Below are positions 8,021-14,399 of a stretch of 25,408 nucleotides of DNA, piece after piece; the stretch's first letter is position 1, and each line of letters begins with the position of its first letter. The notes under the pieces were generated by a model that saw only the letters and a program-made list of their open reading frames with translations, ran no database searches and was not told where the DNA came from. Origin of the DNA: Anaerolineae bacterium (GTDB taxonomy: Bacteria > Chloroflexota > Anaerolineae > B4-G1 > DUEL01); assembly GCA_016926575.1 (NCBI GenBank), contig JAFGOJ010000251.1:1-25408 (forward strand), written 5' to 3'. A program made the translations under genes and the position numbers.

Positions 8021-9271
8021 ATGGAAGCCAGCGATTTCAAGAGCCGCCAGGTGATCGCGGTCAACACGGCCGTGCCCGCCGCGCGGCCGGCGCGCCCCCG
8101 CTCGGTCACGGCGCGCCGGATCACCGACTATGCCGGCGTTTCTGCACCTCACCTGGAAGTGGTGCGGAACTACGCCAACCCGCTTCTCTTCGGCCCGCCC
8201 GTTTGCGACGAATTGGTGGCCCTGGTCGAGCACATGTTCACCGAAGAAGAAGCCGCATTGGTCCAGCACATCCGCCTGCCGTCCGGCAAGACGGCGGCGG
8301 CGGTTGCCGCTGCGGCGCACTGCGCGGCGGACGAGGTGCGCTCGATTCTCGACCCGCTGGCCCGCGACAAGGGGCTTCTGCTTACCTTTGGCGAGGGGGA
8401 GAAGAAGCGCTACAGCCTGCTGCCGCTGGTGCCGGGTACGTTCGAGGTGGTGCTGCTGCGTCCCAGGCTCGACACGCTCACCGACTGGCACCGCCGCTTC
8501 GCCGAGCTCTTCTCGGAGCTGTACGAGACCGGCTTCCTGGCCGACTACACCGAATACCCCCTACCGGCAGTGCGCGTCTTGCCCGTGGCCGAGTCGATCG
8601 AGGGCCATCCGATGGCCGTGCCGTCGGATCACCTGGAGCAGGTGCTGGATCGTTATCAGGTGTTCGGGGTGGCGCTGTGCCAGTGCCGTATGACCGAGCA
8701 GATGTTGGGCCGCGGGTGCGACCGGCCCCTGGAGACCTGCGTCGCGTTCGGCGGGCTGGCCGAGATGCTCATCCGCGACGGGCGTATGCGCCAGATCGAG
8801 AGGCGGGACGTGTTGGCACTCAAAGCCGAAGCCGAGAGCACCGGGCTGGCCACGTGGGTTTCCGAAGTGGCGTTGGGACGGGTGGCCGGGGGGGCGTCCT
8901 GCTCGTGTTGCGGGTGTTGCTGTCACGCGCTGCGCACGATCAGCGAGTTCAACGCGCCCGGGCTGATTGCTCCGGCGCGTTTCGTTCCCGTCGTCGATGA
9001 CGGAAAGTGTACCTATTGCGGCAAGTGCGCCCAGACTTGCCCGATGGGGGCCATCGTCGTGGACCGGCGGGCGCGTTCGTACCAGTACTTGCCGGAGCGG
9101 TGCGTAGGGTGTGGGTTGTGCGCGGTGGCCTGCGACCGGGAGCACGCCATCGCGATGGTGCCCAAGCCGGGCCACCACGAGCAGCCACGCGGGTTGATTC
9201 CGCGCTTGTTCCAACTCGTGCCGAACTACCTGCGCAACGCCTGGTCTGTCTGGCGCAAATATGGAACGTAG
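8021..9271 (+). CDS. 4Fe-4S ferredoxin-type protein with extra cysteine clusters
   Basis: This 416-aa soluble protein has an N-terminal region that looks like a winged helix (HIRLPSGKTAAAVAAAAHCAADEVRSILDPLARDKGLLL). The C-terminus has two classic [4Fe-4S] motifs, C330-x2-C333-x2-C336-x3-C340 and C361-x2-C364-x2-C367-x3-C371. Two further clusters precede them: C220-x-C222-x10-C233-x6-C240, and the dense CSCCGCCCH at 294-302. It resembles 4Fe-4S-binding proteins of anaerobes that pair a degenerate HTH with a bacterial ferredoxin domain; role unknown, perhaps electron delivery or redox sensing. A strong AGGAGAAGG ribosome site (8010-8018) and only 9 bp from the elp3 stop place it third in that operon. 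Supplying electrons to the radical SAM enzyme is attractive but inferred from context only. Confidence 0.8.
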   Translation: MEASDFKSRQVIAVNTAVPAARPARPRSVTARRITDYAGVSAPHLEVVRNYANPLLFGPPVCDELVALVEHMFTEEEAALVQHIRLPSGKTAAAVAAAAHCAADEVRSILDPLARDKGLLLTFGEGEKKRYSLLPLVPGTFEVVLLRPRLDTLTDWHRRFAELFSELYETGFLADYTEYPLPAVRVLPVAESIEGHPMAVPSDHLEQVLDRYQVFGVALCQCRMTEQMLGRGCDRPLETCVAFGGLAEMLIRDGRMRQIERRDVLALKAEAESTGLATWVSEVALGRVAGGASCSCCGCCCHALRTISEFNAPGLIAPARFVPVVDDGKCTYCGKCAQTCPMGAIVVDRRARSYQYLPERCVGCGLCAVACDREHAIAMVPKPGHHEQPRGLIPRLFQLVPNYLRNAWSVWRKYGT

Positions 9272-9318
9272 AGAGGACGTAAATAACCAATGGACGAAAA
9301 TGGCCCCTGTCGTTGCGT

Positions 9319-9363
9319 GTCTCCTGACCCGCCGTTCCGCCCGGTCAGGAGACCGGGCGGAAC
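9319..9363 (+). promoter_or_regulatory. Two mutually exclusive hairpins after the ferredoxin-like gene
   Basis: GTCTCCTGACC (9319-9329) can pair perfectly with GGTCAGGAGAC (9343-9353). Alternatively GTTCCGCCCGGTC (9334-9346) can pair perfectly with GACCGGGCGGAAC (9351-9363). The two stems share bases 9343-9346 and 9351-9353, so they cannot coexist. No T-tract follows. It may be a terminator, a repeat remnant or an attenuator-like switch; it starts 48 bp after the stop codon. Confidence 0.5.
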
Positions 9364-9377
9364 AAGAGGGACCGTCT

Positions 9378-9501
9378 GAGGCATTAACCCAGGCCCATTT
9401 GCGGAAGGGGTCCGGGGGAACCGGAAGGAAACCGGAAGGTAAACCGCAGGTTTACTCGTTTCCCGTTCCCCCGGCGGGGTGCAGGGGCGGAGCCCCTGCA
9501 A
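9378..9501 (+). repeat. Dispersed intergenic repeat family B, copy 1
   Basis: These 124 bp match the complement of 22098-22203 almost throughout, from GAGGC to GCCCCTGCAA. The two differ by 11-bp and 7-bp insertions here plus scattered substitutions. Internal palindromes include GTAAACCGCAGGTTTAC and a closing TGCAGGGGC / GCCCCTGCA hairpin (9480-9500). It lies between two plus-strand genes, downstream of the ferredoxin-like gene. The intergenic region 9272-9582 holds only this repeat, the alternative hairpins and the small palindrome at 9522-9540. Confidence 0.8.
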
Positions 9502-9521
9502 GGCATTCGTTAACCGAGGGC

Positions 9522-9540
9522 GGCGGGTTTGAAACCCGCC
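9522..9540. repeat. Short GGCGGGTTT palindrome
   Basis: GGCGGGTTT, one G, then AAACCCGCC form a perfect 9-bp inverted repeat, 42 bp before the start of the secreted-protein gene. It resembles short palindromic repeats often scattered between genes in GC-rich genomes. With no T-tract and its position in a probable leader, a terminator role is uncertain. Confidence 0.45.
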
Positions 9541-9582
9541 CTACAGGGCCGTAGGCTTATTTTCGAAGTAGGAGGTCATTCG

Positions 9583-11061
9583 ATGAACGGTCAGGGTCGC
9601 TTCGGTGTTTTATGTACAATTGTACTATTGCTAGTCGCCCTTTTCGCGCTGCCCGCCTCTGCACAAGAAGGCACGCGCATCATCTTCCTGCACCACTCCT
9701 GCGGCGCGAATTTGATCGAAGAGGGCAGCGTGCGCGAGGGTCTCACCGACCGCGGGTACGCCTTCTTCGACCACGGCTATAACGGCGACGGGCTGCGGCT
9801 GGCCGACGGGTCGTACAGCGGCATCAATTTCGACGTGCCGGACGATAACACCGACCCCGACGGCATAGCCACCATCTTCTCCCAACCGCTCAACGACCCG
9901 CCGGACAACACCTTCAGCCACTTGATGACGTACGACGTGATCATCTTCAAATCCTGCTTCCCGGTCAGCAATATCTGGGGCGACGAGCTGCTGGCCGAGT
10001 ACCAGTCTTACTACCTCTCGATACGCGACCGGATGGACCAGTACCCGGGCAAGGTGTTCATCGTCGTCACCCAACCGCCGCAGGTGCCCGGCAGCAGCGA
10101 CGACGAAGAGGCGGCGCGGGCGCGCGAGCTGGCGAACTGGCTTCAATCCGACGCGTTTCTGAGTGGGCATCCCAACGTCTTCACGTTCGACTTCTTCGGC
10201 CAGTTGGCCGGCTCCGACAACTTCCTCCGCCGCGAATATCGCTACGACAACTACGATGCCCATCCCAACGAACGCGCCAATCGCGAGATCGGCCCGCGTT
10301 TCGTGGACTTCGTCGACCAGGCCATTCGCAGCGACGCGGGCGGCGCGTTGCCCCCCGAGCCGCCGGTCGAGGAGCCGCCGGTCGTGGAACCGCCGGTCGC
10401 GGTTGGCGTGGTGGAGGACTTCGAATCGGATGGCAGTTGGGGAGCCGGATCTGACGAGCACTCGACGGCCGCCTGCGCTGTCGACCCCGGCACGGCGCAC
10501 AGTGGCGCGGCCTCCCTGCGTATCGATTACGACGTAGCGTCCGACGGCTGGGCCGAATGCGGCGGTTACTACGACCAGACGCGAGACTGGAGCGGCGGCG
10601 AAGGTCTTTCCCTGTGGCTGCGCGCCGACGCGCCAGGCCATTCGGCCACGTTGATGGTCTTCTGCGGTGATCCTGAGTCGCCCACGCCCTTCGATACGGA
10701 CTTCGTCATCGAGGCGGAGGCCGGGGAGTGGACGGCCTTCACGTTTCCCTGGTCCGAATTTTCCCGCGCCGAGTGGGCCGACGCAGCCGGGCTGAGCGAG
10801 CTCGATCCGGCTCGCATCACCGGGTACGGACTCGCCGTGTGGACCCGCGCCGACGCGGCGGCGGGAAGCGTCTGGCTCGACGACATCGGTCTGTTCAGTG
10901 GCGGGGCTCCGCCCGCCGGCGAGGAGCCCGAACCGGTGGAGGAGGAGCCGGTCGAGGAAGAATCGCCGGTTGAGGAAGAAGGCGGCCGCCTCTGCCCACT
11001 TTCCGCCATCGCTCTGCCGCTGGCCGCACTGGCGGCATGGGGCATCCAGCGCCGCCGCTAA
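9583..11061 (+). CDS. Secreted SGNH-like protein with carbohydrate-binding domain and C-terminal anchor
   Basis: The ATG at 9583 follows a near-perfect AGGAGGT (9570-9576) at 6 bp and opens directly onto a signal peptide (hydrophobic 8-24, cleavage likely after ASA at 27), giving 492 aa. An upstream in-frame ATG at 9529 lies in repeat DNA and is rejected. Residues about 30-245 look like a divergent SGNH/GDSL-type hydrolase, with FLHHSCG (candidate nucleophile S39) and a closing D225-A-H227-P-N block. A Pro/Glu linker (PPEPPVEEPPVVEPPV) leads to a beta-sandwich of the CBM11/galactose-binding type (about 277-435; VEDFESDGSW to VWLDDIGLF). A second acidic linker ends in CPLSAIALPLAALAAWGIQRRR: Cys, hydrophobic helix, basic tail, like CTERM sorting signals. 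It probably acts on an extracellular ester or glycan; the substrate is unknown. Confidence 0.75.
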   Translation: MNGQGRFGVLCTIVLLLVALFALPASAQEGTRIIFLHHSCGANLIEEGSVREGLTDRGYAFFDHGYNGDGLRLADGSYSGINFDVPDDNTDPDGIATIFSQPLNDPPDNTFSHLMTYDVIIFKSCFPVSNIWGDELLAEYQSYYLSIRDRMDQYPGKVFIVVTQPPQVPGSSDDEEAARARELANWLQSDAFLSGHPNVFTFDFFGQLAGSDNFLRREYRYDNYDAHPNERANREIGPRFVDFVDQAIRSDAGGALPPEPPVEEPPVVEPPVAVGVVEDFESDGSWGAGSDEHSTAACAVDPGTAHSGAASLRIDYDVASDGWAECGGYYDQTRDWSGGEGLSLWLRADAPGHSATLMVFCGDPESPTPFDTDFVIEAEAGEWTAFTFPWSEFSRAEWADAAGLSELDPARITGYGLAVWTRADAAAGSVWLDDIGLFSGGAPPAGEEPEPVEEEPVEEESPVEEEGGRLCPLSAIALPLAALAAWGIQRRR

Positions 11062-11160
11062 ACGACCGGATTGCTATCACCCAGCGTAACCTTCGCCGTC
11101 TTCCGGTGTTCTTACATCCGAATGCGCACTTCCTCAGCGCATTAGGAAAGCCAAGGGGAT

Positions 11161-11187
11161 TGTGCGGGTAGCCTGGCTGCCCGCACA
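11161..11187 (+). terminator. Hairpin after the secreted-protein gene
   Basis: A 12-bp stem (11161-11172 with 11176-11187, one G-U pair) closes a 3-nt loop about 100 bp after the stop codon and before the next promoter. No T-tract follows, so this is at best an atypical terminator. A smaller hairpin, AATGCGC / GCGCATT, lies at 11121-11143. The rest of 11062-11285 shows nothing else besides the candidate promoter. Confidence 0.45.
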
Positions 11188-11201
11188 CCCCGCTCTCCGA
11201 G

Positions 11202-11230
11202 TTTATCTTCTCCTCATTTTCGTGTATACT
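11202..11230 (+). promoter_or_regulatory. Candidate promoter of the M28-type peptidase gene
   Basis: A good -10 TATACT (11225-11230, 5 of 6) lies 17 bp after a poor -35 TTTATC (11202-11207, 3 of 6) in a local AT-rich stretch. A start near 11237 would give a leader of about 50 nt ending in the ribosome site at 11275-11282. Confidence 0.45.
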
Positions 11231-11285
11231 TGTCTCAGCGTTCATCAGTGCCCCTACCATTCAATGCATGAACCGAGGAGGATAC

Positions 11286-13223
11286 ATGTTCAAATCACTG
11301 TGGGAGGTGGTAGAGCGAGAGGTCTCTGGACCGGCGGCTAAACTGACCGTCGCAGAGATTGCTCGCTACCACCGTATTCAAGCCAGTCCGGGCTTTCGGC
11401 ACGCGGCGGCCTGGGTACACCAGCACTTGGCCGCCGCCGGGCTGTCGGTGCGCACGCTGACATTTCCGGCGAATACGGAGACCTCGTTCTGGAGTGCGTC
11501 CAGCTTCCAGGAGTGGGAGGCCAGCGCGGCGACGCTGCACTTGATCGAACCGGCCGACAAGGCGCAGAAGCTGGCCGATTATCGGGACGTCCCGCTCAAC
11601 TTGATCGTCCGCAGCCTGCCTTTCGACGGCGAGGCGGAAGTGGTCGTGCTGGAGCGGGGGGAGGACGCGGCGGAATACGAAGGGCTGGACGTGGCGGGGA
11701 AAGTCGTGCTGGCGCGGGGGAACGTGAAACGCGTCCACGACCTGGCCGTGCGGCGGCGCGGCGCGCTGGGCATCCTCTACGACGGCATGGCCGAGCTCGA
11801 ATGGGTGCGCCCGGCCTGGGAGCTGCCCGACACGGTGCAATACACTTCCTTCTGGTGGTACGAGCAGGAGCCGCGCGGGTTCGGGTTTGCCCTCACGCCG
11901 CGGCAGGGAGAAGCGTTGCGCCGGCTGGCGCGCGAACACACGCTGCGCGTGCGCGCGCACGTGGCGAGCCGTCTCTTCGACGGCGAGATCGAGGTCGTCG
12001 AGGCCACCATCCCCGGCACGACGGACGAGGAAATCGTCATGGTCGCGCACCTGTGCCATCCGCTGCCCTCGGCCAACGACAACGGCTCCGGCGTGGCGGC
12101 GTTGATGGAGGTGGCGCGGGCGCTGCACGCCCTGATCGAGCGCGGGGACCTCGCGCAGCCCCGGCGCAGCATTCGCTTCCTGTGGCTGCCGGAGATGACG
12201 GGCACGTTTGCCTACCTGGCGGCACACGAGGCGCGTATCCCCTGCATGGTCGCCGGCCTGAATCTGGACATGGTGGGGCAAGACCAGGACCAATGCGGCA
12301 GTTCGTTCCTCATCGAGCGCCCGCCCGACGCGCTGACCAATTTCACCGACGAGCTCCTGACCTGTCTGCGGAAGCGCCTGTTGCCGGAGGTGCAATCCTT
12401 CAGCAACGTGGGCGGCTACCCCCTGTTCCGCTACGCCGACGTGCCCTTCAGCGGCGGGTCGGACCACTACATTTTTTCCGATCCCACCGTCGGCGTGCCG
12501 ATGCCGATGCTGATCCAATGGCCTGATCGTTACTACCACACCAGTGACGACACGCCGGACCGGGTCGATCCGGCGATGATGGCCCGCGTTGGGCGTTTGG
12601 CGGCGGTGTATGCCTACTGGCTGGCCCAGGCGGGCGACCGAGAGGCGCGCTGGCTGGCCAGCGAAATGTCGGCCCAATTCCGGCAGTTGATCATCGTTGA
12701 CGTGCAGGACGCCGTCACGTGCTGTGACGAGGAAGAGACGCTGAACCGTGAGGTGCTGCGCAAGAAACTGGCCTACCGCATCGCGCGTCACCATAAGGCG
12801 TTGGAGACGGTGAAGCGCCTCGCGCCAATCGACGTGACACCCTGGTCGCAGAAGGATACCGAGTTTGCGGAGTCCGAGTGGACCCACGCCGCCGCTCTGA
12901 TTCCGGACCGGTCGCTTGCTGCTGTCGCTGACGTGGAAGGGTCTGCCGGCGTGCCCGTACGCTGTTTCCCCGGCCCTGTTCAAATCGGCGCGTTCGTTGA
13001 CCAGTTGAATGAGGCTGGGCGTGACCGGTGGTACGATCTACAGAAACGCTTGGGCGACGTCTCCCGTATCTTGCCGGTGCTGGCGGAATACTGGGCCGAC
13101 GGCCACCGCACCATCGCCGAGATCGCAGGCCTGGTCAAACAGGAGACCGGCCGGGAATCGACCGCGCTGCTCGTCGAGTATTTCAGTGAACTGTCCAAAC
13201 TCGGTCTGATCAAAGTCAGGTAA
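11286..13223 (+). CDS. M28-type zinc peptidase (DUF4910-like) with C-terminal winged-helix-like region
   Basis: I choose the ATG at 11286, 4 bp after GAGGAGGA (11275-11282), giving 645 aa; the ATG at 11268 has no ribosome site. Residues about 1-90 and 180-445 form an M28 metallopeptidase fold interrupted by a PA-like insertion (about 90-180; LDVAGKVVLARG). Predicted zinc ligands and catalytic residues are H258 (AHLCHP; H255 alternative), D265 (SANDNGSG), E303 (LPEMTG), D328 (NLDMVG) and H418 (YYHTSDDTPD). The AHLCHP...NDN pattern is typical of the DUF4910 aminopeptidase-like branch. The last 80 residues (RILPVLAEYWADGHRTIAEIAGLV...) look like a winged helix. No signal peptide is seen, so it is probably cytosolic. 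It is likely an aminopeptidase, but this branch has little biochemical characterisation. Confidence 0.82.
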   Translation: MFKSLWEVVEREVSGPAAKLTVAEIARYHRIQASPGFRHAAAWVHQHLAAAGLSVRTLTFPANTETSFWSASSFQEWEASAATLHLIEPADKAQKLADYRDVPLNLIVRSLPFDGEAEVVVLERGEDAAEYEGLDVAGKVVLARGNVKRVHDLAVRRRGALGILYDGMAELEWVRPAWELPDTVQYTSFWWYEQEPRGFGFALTPRQGEALRRLAREHTLRVRAHVASRLFDGEIEVVEATIPGTTDEEIVMVAHLCHPLPSANDNGSGVAALMEVARALHALIERGDLAQPRRSIRFLWLPEMTGTFAYLAAHEARIPCMVAGLNLDMVGQDQDQCGSSFLIERPPDALTNFTDELLTCLRKRLLPEVQSFSNVGGYPLFRYADVPFSGGSDHYIFSDPTVGVPMPMLIQWPDRYYHTSDDTPDRVDPAMMARVGRLAAVYAYWLAQAGDREARWLASEMSAQFRQLIIVDVQDAVTCCDEEETLNREVLRKKLAYRIARHHKALETVKRLAPIDVTPWSQKDTEFAESEWTHAAALIPDRSLAAVADVEGSAGVPVRCFPGPVQIGAFVDQLNEAGRDRWYDLQKRLGDVSRILPVLAEYWADGHRTIAEIAGLVKQETGRESTALLVEYFSELSKLGLIKVR

Positions 13224-13255
13224 CCCGACGCGAACCGACGTATCATTGATTTCAA

Positions 13256-13412
13256 GTAACTGCTCAGTCTTCCCGCCGACGGGTCATTGCGGGGGCGCGT
13301 TAACGCCCGAAGCCTGTCCCCAAATGCGATGGGGAGGTTGCTTCGCGGCCCCTTCGACTTCGCTCAGGGCAAGCTCTTCGGGCCGATCGCAATGACCAGA
13401 GTGAGCAGTTAC
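13256..13412. mobile_element. MITE-like element, copy 2
   Basis: This 157-bp element begins GTAACTGCTCAG (13256-13267) and ends TGAGCAGTTAC (13402-13412), giving 11-bp terminal inverted repeats identical to those of the 5562-5713 element. It is flanked directly by GATTTCAA (13248-13255) and GATTGCAA (13413-13420), matching at 7 of 8 positions, a probable target-site duplication. A second inverted repeat, GGTCATTGCG (13282-13291) with CGCAATGACC (13388-13397), is nested inside. The interior differs from copy 1 and includes CTTCGACTTCGCTCAGGGC, which on the complement reads as the ACPERSRR peptide often seen in spurious ORFs. No transposase is encoded. Confidence 0.78.
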
Positions 13413-13443
13413 GATTGCAATCTGCAATCTGAGAGGTACCCTT

Positions 13444-14160
13444 ATGGATCAACGCACATACCGCGGCGATATCGACCCCGGGGGATTGGCCGATGCCCTG
13501 GTGCTCCAGTTCAACACACGTGACCTGAAAGCGCAGAAAGTCGGGCAGCGGGAGCACCTCCTTGTACAGATCGCTACGCGTGACTGGGGGTGGGGCGGCC
13601 CGCAGAGTGCCCTCACCGTGGGCATCGCACGCGTCGAAGGGGGCGTGCAGGTGTCGCTGGGACAGGAGCGCTGGCTGGGGGCGGTGGCCGACCTGGCTCA
13701 AACCGGGCTTCAGGCCCTGGTCAACCCGCTTTCGCTGATCGGCCGGCTGGACGACGTCGCGCGCTCCGTCTCTGGCCTGACCCTGCCTCAGCAGGTGTGG
13801 GATGCGGTCGAGCATTACTGCGACAGCGTCGGGGCCAGCCTGGGCATGTCGGTGGAGGAGACCATCGTCACATGCCCGTATTGCGGCGTAGGCAACCCCA
13901 TCGGAGCACCGAAGTGCTCGGCTTGCGGCGCGCCGCTGGGCGATGCCCAGCCCGTGGCCTGCGCGCGCTGCGGATTGCTCAACAACCCTGAATCGAATTT
14001 CTGCGTCCGTTGCGGCGCGCAACTCGTCGCCGATGCGGACCTGCCCGCGCGCTCGTATAGCCGGTCGGGGTTCCAACGCAGCACCCGGCGAAGTGATGCG
14101 GATGTAGAAGACCTCCCCGAATCGCTCAAAGGCCTTTTTAGGCGGAGAGAACGGAAATGA
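13444..14160 (+). CDS. Double zinc-ribbon protein
   Basis: This 238-aa protein has an uncharacterised alpha/beta N-terminal half (1-135) without recognised motifs. Two tandem treble-clef-like zinc ribbons follow: C144-x2-C147...C158-x2-C161 and C173-x2-C176...C187-x2-C190. The tail is Arg/Ser-rich and ends LFRRRERK. Double zinc ribbons of this sort bind structural zinc and often mediate protein or nucleic-acid contacts. No membrane segment is visible. The first half (LLVQIATRDWGWGGPQSALTVGI) may form its own beta domain, but I do not recognise it. GAGAGGT lies about 8 bp before the ATG. The gene stands alone between copy 2 of the fold-back family and the smc promoter region. Confidence 0.7.
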   Translation: MDQRTYRGDIDPGGLADALVLQFNTRDLKAQKVGQREHLLVQIATRDWGWGGPQSALTVGIARVEGGVQVSLGQERWLGAVADLAQTGLQALVNPLSLIGRLDDVARSVSGLTLPQQVWDAVEHYCDSVGASLGMSVEETIVTCPYCGVGNPIGAPKCSACGAPLGDAQPVACARCGLLNNPESNFCVRCGAQLVADADLPARSYSRSGFQRSTRRSDADVEDLPESLKGLFRRRERK

Positions 14161-14172
14161 CCCGGCGGGGCA

Positions 14173-14193
14173 AGGCCGGTCTCAGACCGGCCT
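14173..14193. terminator. Hairpin after the zinc-ribbon gene
   Basis: AGGCCGGTCT, one C, then AGACCGGCCT form a perfect 10-bp inverted repeat starting 13 bp after the stop codon. This is a terminator position, although only a short mixed pyrimidine stretch follows. Confidence 0.5.
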
Positions 14194-14200
14194 CGTTCCT

Positions 14201-14241
14201 GTGGTAGTAGGCGCGTGATTCAATCGCGCGCCTACCACCAC
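14201..14241. repeat. 41-bp palindrome with GGCGCG core upstream of smc
   Basis: Bases 14201-14220 pair with 14222-14241 with one mismatch (14206/14236) and one G-U pair, around GATT-C-AATC. The core GTAGGCGCG...CGCGCCTAC is related to the convergent-gene hairpins at 920-943 and 18791-18820. A further small hairpin, GTCACGCT / AGCGTGAC, lies at 14287-14305. Together these occupy most of the non-coding stretch 14161-14356. Confidence 0.65.
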
Positions 14242-14356
14242 CAGACAATGTGCTCCCGTCGGGTCACGGACCCGCGCCGAGCGGGCGTCACGCTGGAAGC
14301 GTGACCTGCATTTTCGCCCAGCGGCTGCGAGCGAAGCGATCATAGCCTCTACTTCA

Positions 14357-14385
14357 TTGACACGATGCCAAAAGCGCGGTATACT
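14357..14385 (+). promoter_or_regulatory. Near-consensus promoter of the smc operon
   Basis: A perfect -35 TTGACA (14357-14362) and a -10 TATACT (14380-14385, 5 of 6) are spaced exactly 17 bp apart. Transcription would begin about 14392, only some 8 nt before the ATG at 14400. No ribosome site fits in that space, so the mRNA is effectively leaderless. Confidence 0.8.
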
Positions 14386-14399
14386 CCCCGCGCGTTCCT

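Noticed and set aside
9226..9501. Possible 91-residue minus-strand gene resembling a frame at 22098-22550
   Set aside because: The similarity (QGLRPCTPPGE...) arises because both frames lie in repeat family B; there is no ribosome site and the match is better explained by the DNA repeat.
9529..9582. Upstream ATG extending the secreted protein by 18 residues
   Set aside because: The extension lies in palindromic repeat DNA, lacks a ribosome site and would bury the signal peptide; AGGAGGT correctly serves the ATG at 9583.
11295..12983. 562-residue minus-strand open frame opposite the M28 peptidase gene
   Set aside because: His/Arg/Gln-rich composition with no recognisable domain, while the opposite strand carries all zinc ligands of a known family.
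14201..14241. tRNA or small RNA gene upstream of smc
   Set aside because: The structure is a single long palindrome without a cloverleaf or promoter of its own, and it matches the terminator-palindrome family.
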